Assembly (NCBI GenBank): GCA_963693085.1
Contig: OY856409.1
Location: 1,615,119,711-1,615,183,710 of the forward strand
From: Alisma plantago-aquatica
Taxonomy: Eukaryota; Streptophyta; Magnoliopsida; Alismatales; Alismataceae
Length of the DNA stretch: 64,000 nt
Direction of reading: 5' to 3'
The notes beneath the pieces were generated by a model that ran no database searches, was not told where the DNA came from, and saw only the letters and a list, made by a program, of their open reading frames with translations. Below are positions 33,431-44,192 of this stretch, one piece after another; position 1 is the first letter of the stretch, and every line of letters starts with the position of its first letter. Made by a program: the position numbers and the translations under genes.

Positions 33431-34363
33431 TGATCGTCAGTTGTACATCTTAGGGACTTCTCCCTAGATTTATTAGTGACTTAAGGGGACAATCATTAAG
33501 CATTCCCCATTCACTATGAAGTAGGAAGGGATTTAGAAGCCTTTATATATGGCGATGATAAGCAAAGGCATGTTATGGTTCCCTTTCAAAGGTATGTCTT
33601 CTTCAAAAAAATATAAGTTGTGTAGTTGTGATTAGTCTGATTGTAGCACCATGAGATTATAGATTCACCTCTTTATATATGTATGTAGGATCCTTATTAT
33701 AGCCTCCTTGTGTTTGTTGGAGCTTTGCATCTTATCATCTATTGATACTTTTCCTTCGGACTCATTCATGAATTTTATTATGTGTGCCTCATCTTGGTTA
33801 GTTCCTATGTAGATCTACAGTGAAGGGGGAACTTGCTTTATATTCACTGTATGAATGAGAAATCTCATATACTATTCTTAATCTATATTTTGGGAGCATC
33901 AATAGGTAATCCTTTGTAGACAATTATCGTTGTCTTCCCTCAGTCCAAGGATTAGGAATCTCCAATGACATGGCGTGGGCCACAGCTTGTATAGTTGTTG
34001 GTGTAGGAACTTCTAGTCATTTATCTTGTTGAATCATCTCAGTGGGTTTAGTTCTAATAACACAGTTGGTCGAGGTACGTCAATGGGCTTTAGGGTTGTT
34101 GCGATATGTGCTTTTGGGACCCAGACTAGGTGGATATTTTATCTTGAATGTGTACAATGTATGATCACTAGCCTTTAGGTGCTCATAGGGATCACTGAGT
34201 TCTTCTCTAGAACAACAAAATTGACATAAGCAATTTGATACCAGTTGTTAAGGCTATACTTTAATGGATGAATTGGCTCTGCCTCTTGAGCTTCAGGTTG
34301 CAGTATGGTTGTCACAATATTGTATGAAAATGGTGTATCCTCTGGTCTAGCCATAGTGACTTC
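33431..34363. other. Probable protease region of the Tat element, not readable
   Basis: By position this should encode the Tat protease on the minus strand. I see only a short A-Q-A-V-A-H-A-M-like phrase near 33985 and no active site. TGGTATCAAATTGC on the minus strand near 34240 mimics a primer site but lies inside coding sequence. Confidence 0.4.
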
Positions 34364-35450
34364 CTATGACCTAATCAGTTCTTGCAAGGAATGCTTAAGA
34401 TAGTGAGTGAGCCTATCTTTTCCCCCTTGGTTCAATGGAAATGGTAGTAGCAATTGTCTTTTAGCTCTTAGTAAGGGATTTCGTGGTTTCATTATGATAG
34501 GAAACATCAAAAGATGTTGTATGGTGGGTAAAATAGTGCTGAGGGAAGATCCTAAAGGAATGAACTTTCTCTTGGGTTTTGCATATTCTTCTATAGTGGA
34601 TTCATTGTCGGTAATTCCTTTTGTGTTGTAGGGTTGTTTGTAATGGGTTGTCATATGGGAGGCACTAATGGTAGTGGTGTGTACCCATAAAACTGGTTTG
34701 ACTAGTGTTGGAAGGTTGGAGGCACATATTGAGGTTTGGAAGTATTGGGTATTTGGTGGTGCCATGTTAGATTGTTGTTATTGTAGTTGCATAGTGGAAT
34801 TATTGACTTGAGATTGAGACCGACTAGCTTCTTCATCAGAAGGTGTGCTCTCTGGTTTCTTCTATGACCTTTGAAATCACAGCAATTTACAGCTATAATG
34901 ATGAGGTCGGTATATCACCATTCTGATCTAGAGCTATTTGGACAGTCAAATGTTTTTGCTTGTTTCCATCTGAAAATAGCATAGATGTCACCTTTGAGAC
35001 AACTCCCTTAGTCTTTGTCCACTTGGACTTATGATTTTTTATTGAAGACATGGATTGATGATGAGAGTGAGGCCTATGTTCTGAGTAGACCCTTCTCTTG
35101 TTGGGGTTCTCAATCCAAACTCCAGCTTGAATTAGTTCAAAGAATTTATTATACCTTTGTAAGGATAGCACCACTGTGAGAGCTTGTAAACTTGATATTA
35201 CCATGTTGAGGGTCTCTTTTTGGTGGGCTTGAACTCTAGTTGGTATACCAATGCTCTCTCATCAGCCAACAAATTCAAAGAGGCATTCCTTTGCTTTTTG
35301 TTGTACTGCTTCCAGGTCTTCTTTGGTTGGGACCTAATCCATATTTTAGGAATAATGATCGATGAACCTCTTGGATATTTGTCTCCATCTGGTGAGTGTT
35401 GTTAGGTCTTGCTTGTTGTACCATGCAAAGGCTAGGAAATAGAGTTTGTA
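34364..35450 (-). pseudogene. Tat gag
   Basis: The core near 35425-35230 reads F-A-W-Y-N-K, L-T-R-W, K-R-F-I-D-H-Y, then T-K-E-D-L-E-A-V, the retrotransposon gag domain of Tat elements, with stops. 35204-34893 (103 codons) has the F-F-E-L-I-Q-A-G-V-W-I-E helix-rich part. 34765-34364 (133 codons) gives K-P-K-R-K-F-I-P-L-G and, at the end, L-Q-E-L-I, flanking the place of the usual C-x2-H-x-x-x-G-H zinc motif, which is gone. The frames are out of register with each other. Confidence 0.8.
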
Positions 35451-37283
35451 AAAAATAGTCGGTAAGACCATGTCATGATTTTGCACCTCTACCATGTTAG
35501 AACAATAGGATTTGGAATGGAAAAGTAGAAACCCTTCCTTGAATATTTGTAAAACTTTGGAATTTCAAATTTTCAAGTAACTTGCCTTCAGGAAGTGATA
35601 AAAATTGCTTTAGGTCTTCCCTCCATCCTTCTTCCCCTCCAACTATATGAAATTATCAATGATCTTTAGCATGAGGGGATCTGCAGTCACAAATTCTTGG
35701 ATGGCCTCCACTTTGTTAGTGGCTTTCATAGGTAGTACTAGTAGTTTGATAGTTTCTAGAAGCACCATGTATACAATAGTGAGATCCCATATGGTCCGAC
35801 CAATACATATAGTACCCAAAACGTAGTAGCGGGTTATTTGAGTGGAGATCGGTGAACACCCTTCTAGAATTCCCATGTTGTACATGATGAATACTTGCAA
35901 AAGTGTTGCCCTTATCAATGGCTTTGGGTTATGTCATGTGATCTCAACCTCCTCTTCCAACTTATCCTCTTTTACCTTTCTATTCAGGATCAAAATGGAT
36001 GTCTTCAGCTCAAGAGATATAGGTACAAAACTAGTATTCACATATTGTGGATATTGATAGGTCCCATGTTAGATTGGACCTTGTTTGTCTAGATACATGT
36101 TTCACATGTTGCATGGAAAATAATGTGTTGTTGGTATGGCATAATTAGATCCATCAAGAACAACTCATGGGTGGTACATGCTTTCTAGATTATTGACATT
36201 GTACATATGCACATAGGGGAGGTTGATTGGTTATTGTAAAGTACCATGTTGCAAAACCATTTGGGTGGTATAACCCTCTGGTACATGGGAGGGTTCTTTG
36301 GGCTTCTCTTTCATAGTAGGTTTGTCCTTCTTATTATTTTTAGCATCTCCTTTTGGCACTCCATTTGGGTTCTTTGGCAACTTTGCTTGACCCTATCATT
36401 TTGATCAATTCTTTTTATGAATGAGTTAAGTAGAATCTGATAACCTCCCTTGATGTCCTAAAATTCCAATTAGTGAGGTTCAAATGATAAAATTTAGTAC
36501 ATATTACCTACTATACATCGAAAAAATCCCCTTTCTCACATTTTATCATATAAACAGTAAAAGGGACTTCCCATTTTCAAGGGAGTCAAAAAGGAAACTA
36601 CATGGGCTTTTGCAATCTTGTAAATGGACAACATTTACAAATGAATCCTTAGGATTGAATTGTGGGTATATCATGCATTCCCCTAGATTGATTAAGGTAC
36701 AAGGATTTTCCAATTCCAGCATGAGATGTACCTATTAACCTCATGATAGATTATATGAAGTAATTCTATGATGATAGTTGGTAAGATCAAGATGTTAATT
36801 CATGGATGGATCAGGGTCAATGATGGTGGTAAGCAATTATTCATTCTAATGGTACATGTGATATGACCTTCTGATGTGGTACATTCATGAGAGAGTTATT
36901 TGGGAAAAGGGGAAGAGTATGGGTTAGGTAGTGATCATTCTTAAGGTAGTGTATTTAAGGGTAGTGACTACATTTAGTTGACCACCTACTCCCTTCAGCG
37001 GGGACATTATTTGAAGGGGATCCAAGTTTATTCGGGACCCTTGATAGCATCCTCAGGGCCACAACTCTTGTCGCATTTGATAATTTCTTTCTTTGACCAC
37101 CTCCCTCTCTTGGATCAAGGAGGGAAAACAAAGTGGTAGATCCTCAAATCTATGGATGGGGAAGTATAGGGTGGGTGTTGGTCCATTTTTAGGTCATAGT
37201 CCAGCATTGTATAGATATGAATGTGATAGTGGTGTGATATTCCAGATTTAGGTCTTGGTCTAGGACCATGGTTAGAGAATATT
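35451..37283. other. 5' side of the Tat element (gag start, leader), unassigned
   Basis: About 1.8 kb upstream (minus sense) of the Tat gag core. It should contain the gag N-terminus up to about 36060 and part of leader or LTR. A 91-codon minus ORF (35643-35918) has no clear motif. The chromovirus insertion cuts it at 37283. Confidence 0.4.
37279..37283. other. Target-site duplication, left (ATATT)
   Basis: Identical to 47049-47053 next to the other LTR. Confidence 0.85.
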
Positions 37284-40188
37284 TGTTACAACCCCAAATT
37301 TTTTGGGTTATTTTGGTTGGAAATGCAATTTTCCCAACAAATGTATGATTGTGTAATTGTGTGATTTATGTGCCTTAAATGGATTCCTTTCATAAATAGC
37401 CTTGTATGTTTGATTTTGTGGGCCTTGTTGTCTATTGGGCCCAATAACAAGAAAAAGGAAATAAAAAGGAAAAGAAATTAATTAATAAAGGAATAACTAA
37501 GATAATGACAAAAGAAAGATGTAGAAGAATCTAGAAGGCTAAGAATTATCCTTCAAGGAGGGATTTTGTATCTTTAGGATTCCTTGGGTTCCAAGGAATC
37601 CAAGTTGCAAAGATAATAGGATAAGAAAGAGAAAATACTAAATGAATAACCTTTAGTAAAGGATAACTTGCACATGAAGACAATTCCCTTTTCCTTTAGA
37701 ATTTGGGAATCAACTTGGTTAACCGAGTAGATAAAGATTCCCTTAAAATTTGGTTGAAAAGGGACACTCGGTTAAGGAGATGTGGATTTTGAAGTTATCC
37801 TAAAGTGGAAAGATAATTTGATTAAGAAATATGTCATTTTTATCCAATTAACTTGAAATAAGTGTTCTTGGCGCATGAATGATAGTCGTTGGATTTAGGA
37901 TCCAACGGTGGCTGTTCTTTGCACCCTTCTATTAGGAAAGAGCAGGGAAATGAGATTTCATGATGGGAATCCTCGATGGTCTCTGCACGGGAGTTTTTGA
38001 AAAGAGCCACATTGAGACCGGGAGAGGAAGACGCACCTGATGAACCCCAAAATCCTTCCTTATCAGCTAGGATTGGGAGTTTCCCCAATGGAGCCAGACT
38101 CCATGGGAACTGGCCTACAGCCGGCCTATAAAAAGGGGATGATTCCCCTTCTGTGAATTTGTAGACTCCTCCACAAAGTCTGTGGCATATAGCCAATTAT
38201 CTATGCCAACAGGTTGGCCCTAGGCCTGGTTATCTGGTTGTTTTCTCCTGCCCGACTGGTGCCCTTCTCAAATGAGATGGCCGCTCACATGTGGTGTTCT
38301 CGATCACCGGAGGCGCAAGAGGGGCTCTGGGTGAGTTCGACCCTGGTTGGTAGAGCCAAGGGAGCCACCAACGTCACTTTGTGGGGCCTAAAGGGTGAGG
38401 TCAACGTCAGGTTGACTGGACAGAGAGCGGCGCTCGTTGGAGCGGGTTAGAACGAAGGTAGAAGATGAGAAAAGATGAAATCCCAAAAACACCCTCGAGC
38501 GCACGTTGTAGACTTTGGGGCCAGGAGGGGCAGAGTCATCTTTTGACCCTTCTAAGGGTCGTATCCCACATGGCGCATCGAGCCAAGAGGGTGGGTGTCT
38601 ATTGGTCAGTCAAGATGATGTGGCGGCGTCCCATTGGCCCAAAGGTACTTATCTTGAAAAAATATTAATTAATTATTGGTAACTCCGATTAAGACAAATA
38701 ATATATGAATCTTTCTCAAAAAAACACGAGGAATCCAGTAAAAATATATTCAGACATTATTTCTACTTCTAATTTAAAAAGTACATAAAGTTGATATTTT
38801 TAATGCTTTAAATAGATCAAATCCCTAGATCTCAATTATATATGCACTTAATAGACTTGGATGAGGCTAGTAATCAAAGTCTGACTTAATTTCATAAATA
38901 TGATGAAAGAGATCTAATTAGAGATAATTGTTCATAACTGGTGTAATTAGGGTTTACTAGCCTAGAAGATGTGAAAAATGGTAATTAGGGTTCATTTGTG
39001 AATTTGACTATAATAATTGATGAAATTAGAGTTGTCAATTCAAAAGAGCCTGAACATGCTAATTGTCCTTAATGATCTTGATATGACCTAAAAGGATAAG
39101 GCTAGTATTTTAGTGTAAAAGAGATATATTTGACTTAATTGGAATTCAATCATGCATATGATGATGAAATTAGGGTTTGTGGGCCAAAACTGCATTAAAA
39201 GTGATAATTGTATGGTGGAAACTAAAACCCTAATAAAATCCTAAAAGGTGGATTAGAAACCCTAATGTGGGACCCAAGTCAATCTTGAGGATGTTTAATG
39301 ACATGTGGGCGTTATGCATTAATTTCAGGATCACAGATTGATTGCTTGATTGATTATTCTTGATTATTCTTGCTTGGACATCAAGTAACCCTGGATCAGG
39401 TATGTGGTTATTTTATGAATAATCGCCTTTAGTTTCATGGTGTTTCCCGAATGTATCTTGATTTATTGCAACCTAAACTGTTGGATGTTCAATTCTGCAA
39501 TCCTATAAAGTTCCTATGTGAATCATAATTAAATATGAATGTGTTTCTCGAACCTACATGCCACCCTGATGCATGGTGCAAGATCAAGCCCTAGAGGGAA
39601 GGTCTGATTTGGTCAAGCCCCAGAGGGATGAACATTGGGCACCTTGAGAGGTGACCCTAGGCACCATGCTCGGGATGGAGAAGGTGGACTTATGTCCCTT
39701 GCAAGGACAAAACCCTAAGAGAGGGTAATCTAGGGTTTAGGGCAAAATCGGTTGAGAAGTCACATTAAAAGTGTAATTTGGATTGTGAATCAATTATTTG
39801 TGATAATTAGGTTGTTAGAACCTATTTATGGAATTGTGATTGTTCCCCACATACTAGTATAGAAATATACTGACCGATGTTTTCTTTGTCAGCATTTTAG
39901 ATACATTTCTAAAAAAGGACAACCAGTAAATTAAAATATTGTGAAGATACAATTAATCTGTTCAAGGAGGATTAGTTAGATAGACTTATTCGATGGATAG
40001 AACTCTAAATCCGAATTTTCAAGGTATGCAAAAAGATTTATTTTTATTGCAGTTTTTTAGTTTAGAAATAGTAGAATTTGATAATTAGTTTTATTAAATG
40101 TCGAACCATGGATCCTGAATTATTGGGATAGTGTCTCTGACCTTTTGGTCTCCCTTGATTGGGGTTACCAGGATGTGGGGTCATTACA
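37284..40188 (+). repeat. 5' LTR of the chromovirus
   Basis: TGTTACAACCCC start and TCATTACA end. It contains the inverted pair TTAACCGAGT / ACTCGGTTAA (37719-37728, 37766-37775) upstream of TATAAAAA at 38127. ORFs inside (37840-38196 minus, 38214-38668 plus) are repeated in the other LTR in broken form and are not genes. Confidence 0.95.
38127..38134 (+). promoter_or_regulatory. TATA box of chromovirus 5' LTR
   Basis: GCCGGCC-TATAAAAA-GGGG. The 3' LTR has GCCGGCC-TATAAAAG at 44989-44996. Conserved in both, about 840 bp into the LTR. Confidence 0.65.
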
Positions 40189-40189
40189 T

Positions 40190-40201
40190 TTGTTATCAGA
40201 T
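40190..40201 (+). other. Primer-binding site of the chromovirus
   Basis: TTGTTATCAGAT, two bases after the LTR end; a decayed TTGGTATCAGAG, the Met-tRNA type. Confidence 0.65.
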
Positions 40202-42890
40202 TTGTGGTTTCTCATTTAATCCTTAGTAATTATTAAATTTTACAAACTCTGTAGAACCAAGGGAGTTATTAGGGGATTTTCTGATGACGGAGGTGTCTAG
40301 AAAAAGGATCACAGTCCAGGGGCTGGCAATACTTTCCTCCACCCTACTAGTAAGTCATGAGGACTCCCAGATGCGGTGTGACTCCCTGGCCAATGTCTGA
40401 GGTCTTGACTCGAAATAAGATACCCTTAGGACCCTCTCATCTATTTCATCCCATATCAACCCTAATTCAATTAAGGATTCTAGGATTTTGGGTTTTTCTC
40501 TCTCTCTTCCCCACCCTCTTGAAGTTAGGGTAAGTATGATAAGATTAAGGAATCCTCCACCCAAAATAATAAAAAGCATGTAAATACGATGTCATGGACA
40601 TAAGTTTTAATAGTTTAAGCTAAAGTAAAGAATAGTTACATGCTTATATTGCATGGTGTGCATTGTCGTGCCCTCAGGAGAACCCTGAGGTTAGACCTTC
40701 TTGTCGGGAGAATGAGTGGAGAGTTAGCCCTGGGGGCAGAGGCCTCCAGGAAGAGGTAGAAATCTGGCACATCCTTAGAGTATGATTCTAACCCTAACCC
40801 TAACTGGTTGTTAGAGAGAGATGACAAGATGAGTTAGATATCATAGTTGACCATGTACGTGGGTTGACATGCACATTGGCTTTGAGTACCTGTGAGAGGC
40901 ATGAGCTATGTGCGGTTGGTTGACCTAGTGCCTTTTGGCGACCCAACCTTGGAAGGGTCATTCCTGTTAGGGTGAAGGATATCTCCTTCATTGTAGAGGA
41001 TAGTGGTGACCATATAGAAACCCTTATAGGCATATATGAGCATAGAAGAGCATTCACCTATGTAGGAGAGAACGTCAGCGGTGCTAGTAGTAGTTTGAGA
41101 CTTAGGTTAGAAGGGTTATGCCTAACCGGTTAGGAGATGAACATGTAGAGCCTTGGATAATCTTGATCGAACATAGGTTTACGTTTCACCCATGTAGGTG
41201 TATGCATGTATCCTTAAGATCTTGGTCCACCTTCTTTGAGAGAGAACCTCCAGTGGTAAGGTTGGTTGTAGGGTTAGCTCTAGAGAGAGAGAAAGACCCA
41301 AGTAAGAAGGTTGGAAGCTTAGACTCTAAGACATGAGGGACCATGAGAAGTTGGGTATGTTATGACCTAGAATGGACGACCTAAGTGGATGGTTGTGGTA
41401 GCATGCACATGATGATGTAAACCCTGGATGTAGGGACGTTTGTGACCTTTGTTACTATCAAGAGATAGTTTTGTCCCATCCTAGGGAAGGACCTTTTTGT
41501 AAGGTGAGTATCGGTTTGTGTTTAGATTCAAAGTAACCTAAACATGTCTCTCTTATGTGGGTTTGATGATATAAGTGGAGAACACATGGTAAGAGCACAA
41601 ATCTATAGACCGTTATGTGACCATCTCTAAAGGGCAAGAGGATAGGTTTCCATGGTGGAACTTATATGGGGCCAGACTGAGGTAGGTAGGCCATCATGAT
41701 CCCTATCAAAGGATATAAGCTTGACCATGTATGCCCAGAGAGATGATGGAGTGATGGGTAAGGATTCAAGTTTGAGATGTACCATGATATAATCCTAAGT
41801 ATGTACTAAGGTCAGGTGGGGATAAGACCGATGGTGATAGGAGTTTTCTATTTCCCTAGTTGCATGAGACCATAGGGTTGGGAGGTAACAGCTATCTTTG
41901 TCTAAGGACCATGGGTTAGGAGATTGATCACCTTCATGAGCTCATGGGGCCCAAAGGGAAAATGAGGTTGGCACTCCCTGGATGCATAATGGAAGAGGGA
42001 TGACCCCAAAAGTACTGGCACCCTACAAGACCTTGAGGAGATGACTAAGGATCATGTGATGACCCAAGAGTGTTTGGGAACATCCTTTCCATGGATGTAA
42101 ACATAGATAGGAGATGTTCATTATGTGGTAACATGAGATGCACGTTTCAACTTAGTTTGGAAAGTGTACTGGAAATGTGTGATGCACCATCTTTACTCTT
42201 AGAATGGGAAGAACTCTGTATTTGGACTGCAGCCAAATACTTATTTCCTCTCATTATGGGTGTGAGAGATAGGGAAAAATGCATGCCATACACTAAGTAT
42301 AAAGATGAAGTGAGTTGAAACATTACTATGATGTTTGAGGATAAAGAAAGTATCATACCTTTTTGGAGAGTACATGGAATGTATGGTTTACAAACACAAA
42401 GAGAACTAAGGTAGTCATCATGAGGATGTTCTTATCAAGAGAAATATAGAATTTATGAGTTATATAAGTTTAGTTTTATAACTGAGATGATGATTTTGGA
42501 GTTTTCTTGACCCAGTTGACGTAAACCCCAAGAGGAGGAAGTTGAGTGAAGTATATGAAGATTTATGTCTTCACCGTTACCTAGCACATAAGGATGTAAG
42601 GTGGTAATGGATGCTTTTGGTCAAGACGCAGTTGTCTTGTGTAGCTTGTAGAAGAGGTTAGGATAGATTGTTAGGTGAACCCTAAGTTTATTAGAAGATG
42701 AGATTTATACAACTAGACCAGTTGATCGAGTTAGTGGGTGCTTGGTTAGTCAGCCTAGAGTTTGATGAAATAGATGAATGGTTGTAAGAACATCAAATAC
42801 ACCTCTCTGGAAAGGAAGGTGATGGAACCCATGACTAGAGTGTTTTAGGGTTTCTGAGGAGTCGACCTTGAGGAATCATGACATGCAGGA
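40202..42890 (+). other. Chromovirus internal region without readable gag, protease or RT
   Basis: 2.7 kb where gag, protease, RT and RNase H should be. I searched both strands for zinc knuckle, protease, D-x-R-x-G-Y-H-Q and Y-x-D-D type motifs and found none. A weak string near 41050 (T-Y-V-G-E-N-V) could be protease debris. A two-copy CCCTAAC telomere-like run (40793-40806) is too short to mean anything. Short ORFs (82-85 codons) look random. Confidence 0.55.
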
Positions 42891-43400
42891 GATCATGATT
42901 ATAAGTCTGGCATATATCATGGTACTACTAAGATAATAAAAGTGTACTTTGAGTACCTGAGATGAAGAATTATATAGAGTGCATGTGGCTTGTCACCATG
43001 CATGCCAGGAGGAGACACTAGTAACCCATTGAGTTTCTACGGATAGTGAAGAGTCCCCAAGAGGGAATAAGAGTAACTCACCATAGATGTTGAGGTGAGT
43101 CTCCCGTGGACCAAGAGAGGTCAGGATGCAATATGGGTTATGGTAGATCACCTTACCAAGATGACCTAATTCCTTGCCTAAGAGAGAGAGCACTGTGAAT
43201 GTCATAGATCTGGTTGAACTATATATGAGAGAGAGATAGTTCATCTACACCATGATCCGAGTTCATTATCTGGAGCATGACCTCAACTTCACTTCCATGC
43301 AGTGGAAGTAGGTACATGAAGAACTCGATACCAATTTGAAGTTTAGCACATCTTATCAAGCCTGACTGTTAGACGGTCAAGAGAGTATGATCTAGACTAG
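42891..43400 (+). pseudogene. Chromovirus integrase (zinc domain and core)
   Basis: The zinc-domain part (about 42905-43015) reads D-Y-K-S-G-I-Y-H-G-T-T-K, the H-x-G-x-T-K motif of gypsy integrases. In the core, I-D-V-E-V-S-L-P (first catalytic Asp at 43086-43088), G-Q-D-A-I-W-V-M-V-D-H-L-T-K, then (43266-43385) E-H-D-L-N-F-T-S, L-K-F-S-T-S-Y-Q-A and D-G-Q-E. The second catalytic Asp (S-D-R-x) is Glu here. Stops interrupt all segments. The family assignment is firm even though the frame is broken. Confidence 0.87.
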
Positions 43401-44192
43401 AGGGTCTGATGAGAGTGTGTGTGCTCATTCAGGGTGATACATGGGAGCAGTCTCTGTCCTAAGAGAGTTTGCTTGTGATGATAGCCACCATATCCTGTAT
43501 CACGATGTAAGGAGCTATATAATGGAGGTTGTGTCAGTCACTGCTTCATTAGAATGATATCGGTAAAAGGACCTTGTGAAGGTTAGAGAGATCATAGTGT
43601 GTGCAGATGAAGTCATTTTGATCGTGTGATGGCTGAGCAAGCCCAGGGGCGACAAGAGTCGTGAGCTGATGTGAAGCAGACTAACATGTAGTGCACTGTG
43701 GGAGAACATGTATTATGAAAACCCGACCCCTATGAGTTATAGCTGAGAAAGATGAGTCCCTGATACATGGGTCCATTTGAGATGGATTAGTGGAGATGCT
43801 TATGTTTAGCCTTAACCCTCAGGATAACATAATGTATGATGTGTTCCATGAGTCTGATTTAGAGCACTATGTGATGTATCCTAACCATGTGTTGAGCCAT
43901 GAACCTATTGAGCTTCTAAGGAGGCTAAAATGTCCTGAGTCACCTATGAGGGTACGAGATACCAAGGTGAGAGAGAACTCAAATGTAAGAATATAAGATG
44001 ATAAAGGTTCTTGGGAAGCACCATGAAGAGGATGAAGTCACATGGGAGCCAATGATGGACATGAGAAAGTCTTATCCTATTTGTTTGTATGTTTGGTGGA
44101 ATTTTGAGGGAAAAATTCCTATAAGAGGGGAAGGATGTTACAACCCCAAATTTTTTGGGTTCTTTTGGTTGGAAATGCAATTTCCCCAATAA
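43401..44192 (+). pseudogene. Chromovirus pol C-terminus with chromodomain-like end
   Basis: Weak integrase tail from 43401. Then 43790-43996 (68 codons) has Y-D-V-F-H-E-S-D-L-E-H-Y-V, P-N-H-V-L, the block before the chromodomain. After a one-base shift, 43998-44192 gives I-K-V-L-G-K-H-H-E-E-D-E-V-T-W-E-P, the aromatic-cage region of a chromodomain, then Y-P and F-E-G-K-I-P-I-R-G-E-G. Chromodomains steer integration to marked chromatin. The ORF reads through the purine tract and 57 bp into the 3' LTR, as in Del/Tekay elements. Confidence 0.85.
44121..44135 (+). other. Polypurine tract of the chromovirus
   Basis: ATAAGAGGGGAAGGA directly before the 3' LTR start TGTTACAACC; it overlaps the pol coding end. 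Confidence 0.85.

Larger units (their letters stand above)
18250..36060 (-). mobile_element. Tat-type Ty3/gypsy retrotransposon, split by a copia element
   Basis: Reading on the minus strand from right to left, the order is gag (35450-34364), protease linker (33430-33230), RT (31510-30880), RNase H (30660-30421), [copia insertion 30420-20027], connection, second archaeal-type RNase H (19916-19701) and integrase (19260-18264). The dual RNase H and the pol order are hallmarks of the Tat/Ogre/Retand lineage. Every domain has stops or lost catalytic residues. LTR borders were not found, so the coordinates cover only the recognisable coding part. Confidence 0.85.

Noticed and set aside
34228..34245. 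Minus-strand primer-binding site (TGGTATCAAATTGC)
   Set aside because: It lies between the gag and protease coding parts of the Tat element, so a primer site there would make no sense; likely chance.
37840..38668. ORFs of 67-118 codons as small genes
   Set aside because: They lie inside the 5' LTR of the chromovirus, and the same sequence in the 3' LTR (44700-45560) breaks the frames.
40793..40806. Interstitial telomere repeat
   Set aside because: Only two CCCTAAC units, expected by chance in this AT-rich DNA where AACCCTA is common.
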